Part shown: piece after piece, positions 55,869-64,000 of the stretch
How positions within the stretch are numbered: position 1 is the stretch's first letter
How the letters are laid out: each line of letters starts with the position of its first letter
Notes under the pieces: generated by a model
Database searches by the model: none
Told to the model about the DNA's origin: nothing
Seen by the model: only the letters and a program-made list of their open reading frames with translations
NCBI RefSeq assembly: GCF_019059575.1
Contig: NW_024882189.1
Span: 212,001-276,000, forward strand
DNA length: 64,000 bases
DNA from: Amphibalanus amphitrite
Lineage: Eukaryota > Arthropoda > Thecostraca > Balanomorpha > Balanidae
Reading direction: 5' to 3'
Program-made: the position numbers and the translations under genes

Positions 55869-57210
55869 TTAACCCGCGCCCCGCTAGGGGGGGGCAGAAT
55901 CTGCCCCTCCCCCTCCCGTTTTTTCGCCAATAACTTCTAAACGCGTTACGCCAGCGACGTCAAACTTTCAGTACCTTATCAGACATTAATTTGACACGTT
56001 CCCTGAAAATTTGAGCGAAATCCGTCGAATTTTTTTTTTTGAGAAATTGACGTTTTAGTGACGTCATGTTCGCCATTTTCGCCTCAAAAACGGCAAAATT
56101 TCAAACGCCGCTAACATCTTCATTTTTGAACGAATCAAGACGTAACAAAAAAGGTTATACGTGATTCTACTTTGTCTATCAAATGGCTATCTCGTTTTTT
56201 TTGAAAAGTTTGGATTTTGGTCCGAATTCTTTTCAAAAACTGACTTCTTGGGAAAATAATTATAAAATCCAAAATTTTGAGTGTATCGAAAAAAACCGGA
56301 ATATATGTCAGAGACAGGGCTGCGGAGTCGATGGATTTTCGGCGACTCCCGACTCCGACTCCGGCTCGGGTTTCTAAAATCGACTCCGACTCCGACTCCG
56401 GTCACAACTGTCGACTCCGACCGACTCCGACTCCGACTCCGACTCCGACTCCGCAGCCCTGGTCAGAGAAGTGGTCTATGTGCACCTACATACCAATTTT
56501 AAGAAGAATCGGTTCAAAAATGTGGGAGTTGTTCAAAAATTTATGACGCCACGACACACAAAATTTTGAAAAATGATTTTTTGGAAGTTCTAGACCTCGT
56601 ACGGGAACAAAAATAGCACCATTCGATTTGCCGTGAAAAACTGCATCAGATAGACACCTTTTTTAGGTCTTAATAACCAACTTCAAAATTTGACCTCACT
56701 TGACCTGACCTTGACCTGACCTCGACCTGAAATTCATCCAGAGGTGGTCCATATCACTTATTGAGTGTGCCTATTGAATTCTATGAGAAAAATGACCCAT
56801 AAAACATGTGTCGCACATGCCCTTTTCTATATTTTGTTTTGGTGACCTGACCTGACCTGACCTTGACCTTGACCTTTGAATGACATTGTATGCAACGAAT
56901 ATTGTCTTGGTAGTCTAAGAACACGTTTTGGGCAATCAGCCTCAGTCTATTCTTCGGCAACTACGGTGCAAGGCCGATACTGTAGAAACTTGCATTTTGT
57001 ACCCTTGACCTGACCTTGACCTGACCTCTGACCTACTTAAGCAAAAGAAAATTGGGCTCATAAGATCCGCCTTGTTGCGAGCTTTCGATTGCCGTTTTCC
57101 CCGTCTTTCTACGACCATCGGTTCGGAAGTTAGACAGGGGGGGCAGAATCTGCCCCCCCCCCCCCCAGCAGGGCGCGTATGGCTGAATAGCCCAGCGGGG
57201 CGCGGGTTAA
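55869..57210 (-). mobile_element. TTAA-flanked MITE, family 2, copy 2 (inverted), with nested insertion
   Basis: Starts TTAACCCGCGCCCCGCTAGG and ends CCCAGCGGGGCGCGGGTTAA. It is the reverse-complement relative of 46526-47718 over its whole length. A 147-bp element interrupts it at 56315-56461. Confidence 0.9.
56315..56461. mobile_element. 147-bp MITE with 8-bp target duplication (hAT-like)
   Basis: Ends CAGGGCTGCGGAGTCG and CGACTCCGCAGCCCTG-like, filled with CGACTC units. GTCAGAGA flanks both sides (56307-56314 and 56462-56469). The other copy of the host MITE has a single GTCAGAGA at this place, so the insertion and its duplication are directly visible. An 8-bp duplication and CAGGG termini suggest the hAT superfamily. 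Confidence 0.88.
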
Positions 57211-57515
57211 TTTGTGATCTTCCCACCCGTAGGTAAACAAAGAAAGGACATTCATGGAAAAATATTTCATTGCATTATTTGGCAACTTATGTAGCTAAAA
57301 ACTGGCCGAGATGAATGCATGACGATACATTTTAATAGCAATAACCTTTGTTGACCAGATTTAAAGAGCTTATGGCCAATTTAGTGCTGGCCACTTTGGT
57401 CCACTTTGCCCCGAGCACACACCGTCCGCGACAAAAATATTCCAGCTCAGCTATAAGTGGGGCAAAAAGCATGATAATTGGTAATAGACATCTACGATAG
57501 TCACACAATGCAATT
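57211..57515. other. intergenic, no feature recognised
   Basis: AT-rich unique sequence between two mobile elements. Confidence 0.5.
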
Positions 57516-59162
57516 CAGGGCCTCGGCTAAGGAATTTTGACTACTGGGGCAAATCGTCAAAGTGTGTTGGCGCCCTGCTGGGGGGGGGGGGGGGGGGTTT
57601 GAACACCTGCGGTTTTCCTGCGGTTTTTCGCGGATATCTAAAAAACGGCGGCGCTCCATCACCCATCAATTTTACACGTGTTGTAAAAATCTCAGAACAA
57701 GGTCATTCAAGATCAGGTCACCAGGTCACTTCAAGTGACCTCACCTCATGAAATGTTTCCATGTATGCCGTAGCTACACCGAGTGACCGATCGCTTTGAA
57801 ACTTTCAGCGATTGATAAGGGAAGGGCAACAGCATGTACAAAATTTATATCTCGGAATTTTCATATCGGTGACCTAAGGTCAGCTCACTTTTGCGACCGA
57901 TCTATTATAAGTCAATGGGAGAAATTCAAAACCACCTCTTTTGGACGAAAGTTATTCTAAACACTATAAAACACTGTACGTGACTTTGACACACTGAACA
58001 TGAAAATAGCACCCGTGACCCTTTTTTATGCCCCTGAGGTCATCTCAGTTCACGAATGCTATCTCACAGTTTTTCGCGAATAACTTTTGAAAGAGGCATG
58101 CTAGAGCGATGAAAATGCCTCAGTTGTGTTTGGTTAGACGATGCAGATCGACTGATATGCAACATGACAATTTCCGGTCAGATCATGACTTGAACCTGTG
58201 GTCGAATTTTCAAGTTGATCTTTAAGGTCAAATTGTAGTTAATTTGATGCGTCTTGACGAGAGGAACACGGTGTCGGATAAAAGAAAGCGCTTGTATTGG
58301 GCCTTGGCTCGTGCAAGGCATGAGTCAAAAGTTATTGCAGAAAAACTGTTCCCCCAAAATCGTCTTTTTAGTAGTTTTTGCCCCTTGCAGGCAAAACCGT
58401 TGACGTTAGGTCAAATCTAAGAGAAATAACCAGAAAGCATGCTAATATGGCTATCAAATGCGCTTTTCCGCGGTGCTGTAGCTCTAATTGGTTCCCGAGT
58501 TATGCGTCGGCATCTTGTAAGCTGTCAATATTCGACCTGAAAATCGGCGAAATTTGGCCTTCACCATGACCTGACCTTTGACCTCACCAAAAAAGTTGCC
58601 GAAGTAATTTCGTCATTATTTTTGACGCTCTTTCGAACGAAGATGGATTATGGGGTGTAAAAAGATATGCTTGCCAATGTACAGTCTACAGCAGAAGTAA
58701 TGTGCGGTTTCAGTCATGGGTATGTTCTGCTTCTGAAGCTTAGGAACGATTAGTCAGACTACAATGAAACTTTGAATGTAGCTTATATGTATCGTCAGTC
58801 GTCACCCTTGCAGCTGCAATTTTAGCTATTGACATCTTCTTTTCGATCACTCCGCATTAAACAATCGCCAGTCAAAGCCAATCGTTGAGATTGGTAAAAC
58901 CCTACATTACTTTAGCGGTGGGCTGTACGCCTATGTTTTTGGATGGAAATTGAGGGTGCAGCTGCACACCGTGCACTCCCTCTTCCGCCACCCCTGATTT
59001 CTTGCCACAAACGTCTTCAACCGCTCCCGAATGAAAGAATGTACGTTAATATTGATATATTCTCATTTTGTGGAGGTTGGGCAAAGCCTGACCACTACTG
59101 GGGCATTCCGCGACTCTACTGGGGCATTTGCCCCAGTAGTTAACATGTTAGCCGAGGCCCTG
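57516..59162. mobile_element. 1.65-kb non-autonomous TIR element
   Basis: Left end CAGGGCCTCGGCTAA, right end TTAGCCGAGGCCCTG. A second inner match (ACTACTGGGGCAAAT and its complement) follows at both ends. CAATGCA lies just outside each end and may be a target duplication, though the left side has two extra bases. The interior has no long frame. A poly-G tract (57580-57598) and AGGTCA/TGACCT motifs are present. hAT-like by its termini, tentative. Confidence 0.75.
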
Positions 59163-62038
59163 CAATGCATGAACGAGAGCGCTTGATCATGAAAATTCCA
59201 AACGGTTATAGAATAAAATAACACTTAAAAATCGTTAAAATAGTACCCTGGCAAGAAAGGGTTTTCCGTGTATCACAGAACAATGGCGATGGGCTGGAAA
59301 TCCCGGTCTGGCTCATTCGAACAACCGCAAAGAGAAGTATAATTAGCAACCATAAATTGGAGCTGACGCCAGCTGTGAAGGGCAAACGATGGCTGACCGT
59401 TTCGCCCCGGGTGGCCGCTCTGCCCCACTCCACTACCCCTACATACTAGGGAAATTTGGGCAGGATCATAGCCCGCATATCCTCAGTAACATTATTTAAT
59501 CGCAGCCTAACCGGCCGGTCCTCAGAAGCCGCCTGTATGTGTCAGTGGCGGCGGATTCGATTTTGGCGTGGGGGGGCAAGATCCCAGTCGAGATGATGTC
59601 ATAGGCGGATCCTGAAAGGCGTTTTCGACGCTGTAGGGGACATACCCCCCCCAAAAAAAAAGAGTCCAAAATCCAAAAACTCCTCGGATTCCGATTCCTT
59701 ACGGATCTACTGCTGAACAGTATAAAGCAAAAAATCCTGATAAAAGTGTTATTATTAGGAAACATAAGGTACGTTTTGTCTATTTCGGGCGATGCAGGGG
59801 CCAGGGGAGGGAGAGTAAATATTTGCTTTAAATGCCCGCTCCCTGGATCCGCCAGTGGACGATGTAACGCTTTTCGTATTGCTGTATTAGAAAAAAGCTC
59901 CAATGGGAAAAGTTGTGCCATAACCCGATCGCATATTAGATGTTGAAGAACGGTTCCAAACCTTTTGAAGTAGGCGAGCGCTATTCTTCAATGAGGTAAC
60001 TCCTTACCATTTTCTCTGTTCATTTGACGTTCGATTTCCTTTTAGCCTTCCTTTAAAAACGTATTTCTGAGACAGATATCAACTGAAACTAGCTCACAGC
60101 GGGAGGAGACCGCTCAAACATTCAGAGACAGTTGGTCGCATCTAAACCTATTGGGACAGCGATCCGCCAGAAACCCTCCCCAAGGCAGTAGTTCGCCAAC
60201 TAAGCTCACCGAGACGGGCCGTCTCGATGGGTTTATACAGTTAGCCTACAGCAAGGCTTAACTAAGGCCCAAATGCTCGTCAAGCTGGGAACGGGGGGCT
60301 GAGGTGAGGGAGCGTGGCGGTGGGCTGGGGTGAAGGAACGGTGGACTGGAACGAGAATCCAGAAGCTCTGGGTAGGGCGTTTCTTTTAGGGCTTTAGGGT
60401 GCGCTGACTGCGGTAAGGTCCAAATTATCACACCAAATTTTGCCACGCCTGCCGATTCAGGCACTCGAGAATCAGCGGCCAGTGATATCTGCAAAGACGA
60501 AGCATTTCCAACCCAGCTTCAACCTGGTGTCAGGGTGCCTCAGCCTCAGGTGGCTTTAATTACAGTTGCACATAGGTACCAAACGACCTCAGTGCAGCTA
60601 GTCTGTGACCGAAACCATTCGGAACAGACTTCAACAAAAAGTGAGACAAGGTTAGTGCTATCGTTAAGTGCCATTATAGACTTGGGCCCCGTTGGCTTGA
60701 CCCACTGTGGTAGTTATCGTACGCTGCGGGGCATACTCATTTTTCCAAAATGCTTCAGATTTCGCTTTCGTGTTCATAGGCGGCGGAACGGGGAGGGCAC
60801 CGGGGCACCGTGCCCCCCTTTGATTTTGGCATTTTAACGTTAGCCCTATGGGCGTTGCATGGAAAGAATGGGACCAAAAGTCGGCAGCCCCCCCCCCCCT
60901 TAATTGAAGGTGCACCGCCGCTACTGTTCGTGTTTGATGCTCTTTATTCTATAGTCAGCCTTTAGACAGAGGGGGCCCACTAATGATCAGTGCCCTAACC
61001 CTCAAAAGTTTCCAACATTAATTTTTACTTTTTTAATAGTGAAAACTGAAATAAAGCGGATACTGAACTGTGAACATCCAGTTTTTACACTGGCCCCACA
61101 CAAGCCTCCGAATGCCCAAAGCAGATCTCTGATGACTGGCCTTTGGGTGTCATACCATACCGTGCATTGGTCAATGTCGTCAATGTGTACGACCTCGGCG
61201 TTTACCATTTTATGCGCTGGAAACTGTTGCGCTCGAATAACTCAGGGGAGTGGCTTATTATGAGCGCTCATCAGTCCTAACTACCCGTAAGCGAATGGCT
61301 AGCCCTTCCGTCTCCGCTCACTTGCGATTTGGCATTTATGTAGGTACAAAATAGAGCCAAACGACCACTGAAGGTATGAGTTGCGTCTCTTGCACACTAT
61401 AAATCGAATCTGAAAAGACAAAGACAAAATGATATAAAGCGGAAATGGTTTAGCATTTACACATATTCAAAAGGCACCGTTGGACAAACTGTAGGAACGC
61501 ATAGCTGCAATATCAGGTTATGGAAATTTTCCTCATGTTTAGGGCACAAATTATGGAGGGGCAAGAATATACGTTTGCCCCTCCTCCAAAAATTTCTTAG
61601 GGAACGATGCCTCCTCTCATGCCACCCAGTAGGTAAAGGTCGCCCCTGTAAGCGGTCACTGAAGGCCTGGGTTTCCGCTGCGTCACGTTGACGCTTATAA
61701 TGCCTCCAAAACTAGGTTGAAGAGAGGAAAACTTCAATTGAACGTGAACGCTTGCCATTTAAGAAAGGCAACGTATGATAAAGTATATGGGCATCTGGTT
61801 ACATCTTCAGATGATCGAACAGAATAATCAGGTACATGGTTTCTTGTCTAAGCTTTGTCACAAATTATGGGGGGGGCAAAAAGATACTTTTGCCCCCCAC
61901 GAGTTTGCCAGGGGGGGGGCAGCTGCCCCCCCTGCCCCCCCGAATCCGCCGCCCCTGGTATGTGTAATGCGAGCCGCGCGACTCGTGCTATGCCTATTGC
62001 GCCTATACTCGGATACGGTTTTGCGGCACAGCCTAACT
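59163..62038. other. intergenic mosaic of small element fragments, no gene
   Basis: GGCGGCGGATTCG-type ends next to G/C tracts occur near 59545, 60780 and (reverse) 61940, typical of degraded TIR elements, but I cannot pair ends reliably. GGGGCAA..TTGCCCC inverted tracts lie near 61557-61593 and 61870-61897. No exon is recognisable. Confidence 0.5.
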
Positions 62039-63466
62039 CGGGTGCGGCTAATTGTGGGCTACGCTTTTGCGAAACCGCCAAGTTTGCAGCCCAACTCGAC
62101 CAAAGCGAGATACCGCAAGTAGCCGCACCCACCTGTGGCCGCCGTGCCAAGCCGACGCATGCTGTGACGTCACTGGGTAGGAGATGATAACGTACCTACA
62201 GACTCAGACCGACTCAGATAGACTCAGAACCACTCAACCTGACTCAGACCGACTCAACCGACTCAAATCGATTCCGATCGACTCAGGCAGACTCAGAACG
62301 ACTCAGGCAGACTCAGGCAGACTCAAACCGACTCAGCAGACTCGAACTGACTCGACCAACTCAAACCGATTCAGATCGACTCAGATAGACTCAGAACGAC
62401 TCAAACTGACTCAGACCGACTCAACCAACTCAAATCGATTCCGATCGACTAAGACAGACTCAGAACGACTCAGGCAGACTAAAACCGACTCAGGCAGACT
62501 CAAACTGACTCGACCGACTCAATCCGATTCAGATAGACTCAGAACGACTCAAACTGACTCAGACTGACTCAACCAACTCAAATCGATTCCGATCGACTCA
62601 GACAGACTCAGAATGACTCAGACAGACTCAGATAGACTCAAACCGACTCAGGCAGACTCAGACTGACTCGACCGACTGAAACCGATTCAGATCGACTCAG
62701 ACCGACTCAAACTGACTCAGACAGACTCAACCGACTCAAGTCGATTCCAATCGACTCCGACAGACTCGGAACGACTCAGACAGACTCAGACAGACTCAAA
62801 CTGACTCGACCGACTTAAACCGATTCAGATCGACTCAGACCGACTCAGGTAGACTCAGAAGGACTTAAACTGACTCAGACCGACTCAACCGACTCAAATC
62901 GATTCCGATCGACTCAGACAGACTCAGGCGGACTCAGGCAGACTCAAACCGACTCAGGCAGACTCAAACTGACTCGACCGACTCAAACCGATTCAGATCG
63001 ACTCAGACCGACTCAGACAGACTCAGAACGACTCTCAAACTGACTCAGACCCAATCAACCGACTCAAGTCGATTCCGATCGACTCAGACAGACTCACAGA
63101 CTGTCTGAGTCGTTCTGAGCCTGTCTGAGTCGATCGGAATCGATTTGAGTCGGTCTGAGCCGATCGGAATCGGTCGAGTCTGCCTGAGTCGGTTTGAGTC
63201 TGTTTGAGTCTGCCTGAGTCTGTCTGAGTCGTTCTGAGTCTGTCTGAGTCGATCGGAATCGATTTGAGTCGGTCTGAGCCGATCGGAATCGGTCGAGTCT
63301 GCCTGAGTCGGTTTGAGTCTGTTTGAGTCTGCCTGAGTCTGCCTGAGTCGTTCTGAGTCTGTCTGACAGGTTACCAGGATGGTTCTAGGCGTATTTCGCT
63401 TTGGTCGAGTTGGGCTGCCAAACTTGGCGGTTTCGCAAAAGCGTAGCCCACAATTAGCCGCACCCG
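62039..63466. mobile_element. satellite-bearing unit flanked by ~75-bp inverted arms
   Basis: The arms 62039-62112 and 63392-63466 are inverted copies (CGGGTGCGGCTAATTGTGGG, CCAAGTTTG(G)CAGCCCAACT). Between them lies the GACTC satellite. Sequence between each arm and the satellite differs on the two sides. It is either a TIR transposon that captured a satellite or an inverted duplication. Confidence 0.75.
62201..63367. repeat. GACTC satellite: 10-bp units, ~160-bp higher order, strand switch
   Basis: Units of GACTCAGACC, GACTCAGGCA, GACTCAAACC and GACTCAGAAC follow each other at 10 bp (occasionally 9). The marker GATTCCGATC or its variant GATTCCAATC recurs at 62270, 62437, 62585, 62743, 62901 and 63071, giving a higher-order period of 148-170 bp. 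At about 63096 the array turns to the reverse complement (GTCTGAGTC units) up to 63367. Confidence 0.95.
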
Positions 63467-63467
63467 C

Positions 63468-63682
63468 CTAACTCCCGGGGGCGCTAACCCGTGCTGCCAT
63501 CTATCGGGAGTTTCAGTACCTAACTACCGACGCGTCATGAACGGCGAACGCGCCGGGGACTGGGGTAGTCTCAGGCCTTTGCAGCCTGTTTGAACTGCTG
63601 CCGGCGGGGAAAACAGGAATATTCAATGGGGACGTGCCAGTCTTGTTGATTCAAAACGTGGAATCCTCATGAATTGGAACGC
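63468..63682. repeat. dispersed repeat, inverted partner of 40484-40685
   Basis: Reverse-complement match of the 40.5-kb copy, starting directly after the right arm of the satellite unit and ending at GAATTGGAACGC. Confidence 0.8.
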
Positions 63683-64000
63683 ACAGGCTCTACGCACGCT
63701 CACAGGCTAACGTGTGGGGTCGTTTCCGCTTCCCGAGAGCCGCTAGACCGATTGCGCTAGAATTTGGTACACCATCAAGGAACGGCTAGTAGCGTGGCCC
63801 GCGCAAGGCCGTTGGGGTCCAGCTTGCACGTGGGCACGTGGAGAAGGCCGATTTCAGACCTTCAGAGCGGCTGGAACGATTGAGCCCAAAGTAGGTGAAC
63901 CTTCTACGCCTCAAGGAAGGCTGGGCCAACTACGCTCAAAGTTGATACGCCTTTCAAGGATGGCTAGACGGGTGACCCGTTCAAGTCAACAAGAGGTCAT
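63683..64000. repeat. diverged tandem repeat at window end
   Basis: Three loosely similar segments pair a CGGCTRGAMCGATTG-like phrase with CRAAGT and CCTTCAAGGA/CATCAAGGA (63738, 63870, 63920). Probably the tail of a degraded element that continues beyond the window. Confidence 0.45.

Noticed and set aside
62184..62567. 127-codon frame rich in Thr/Asp/Ser
   Set aside because: Direct translation of the GACTC satellite.
62201..63367. CRISPR-like array
   Set aside because: Short contiguous 10-bp repeats without unique spacers, in a eukaryotic genome; it is a satellite.

Overview
This is a eukaryotic window, almost certainly from an arthropod and probably a crustacean. The evidence is a 14-exon Atg1/ULK autophagy kinase gene with GT-AG introns, four secreted PVQDTxEVAxAK-type cuticle protein genes with TATA promoters and AATAAA signals, a LINE retrotransposon and several families of small DNA transposons. 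The GC-rich exons and abundant GC-rich minisatellites would suit a barnacle-like genome, but I cannot fix the species from sequence alone. There are no bacterial operons, CRISPR arrays, rRNA genes or convincing tRNA genes.

Layout. 1-7.9 kb: GC-rich, no recognisable gene, many minisatellites (the largest a 29-bp array at 6.1-7.2 kb). 7.97-10.05 kb: a 5'-truncated LINE with an open reverse transcriptase frame and an (ATCT)n tail, its 3' UTR interrupted by a TTAA-flanked MITE. 10.05-20.8 kb: GC-rich, no recognisable coding exon, one candidate TATA promoter plus non-coding exon near 10.5-10.8 kb. 21-36.5 kb: the Atg1/ULK gene on the plus strand (832 aa: kinase domain, FVIV LIR motif, Pro/Ser-rich linker, C-terminal EAT region). 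37.1-52.1 kb: four paralogous cuticle genes A(-), B(-), C(+), D(+). Intron similarity pairs A with D and B with C, so the cluster looks like an inverted duplication of a two-gene block. The genes carry 6, 5, 4 and 3 copies of the core motif. 46.5-50.2 kb and 54.6-57.2 kb: chains of TTAA-flanked MITEs, some sharing a single TTAA, one holding a nested 147-bp element with an 8-bp target duplication. 53-53.7 kb: a decayed DDE transposase. 57.5-59.2 kb: a TIR element. 62.0-63.5 kb: a satellite of 10-bp GACTC units in about 160-bp higher-order repeats, flanked by 75-bp inverted arms and switching strand near 63,096.

How it fits together. The two host functions are independent: autophagy initiation (Atg1/ULK) and exoskeleton building (cuticle genes). 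The cuticle cluster shows the dynamics of a young repeat family: near-identical units, copy-number steps of one unit, mosaic paralogues and a swapped promoter. The surrounding MITEs carry many AGGTCA half-sites, the core of nuclear-receptor sites. That is a testable link to moult control, but only an inference here.
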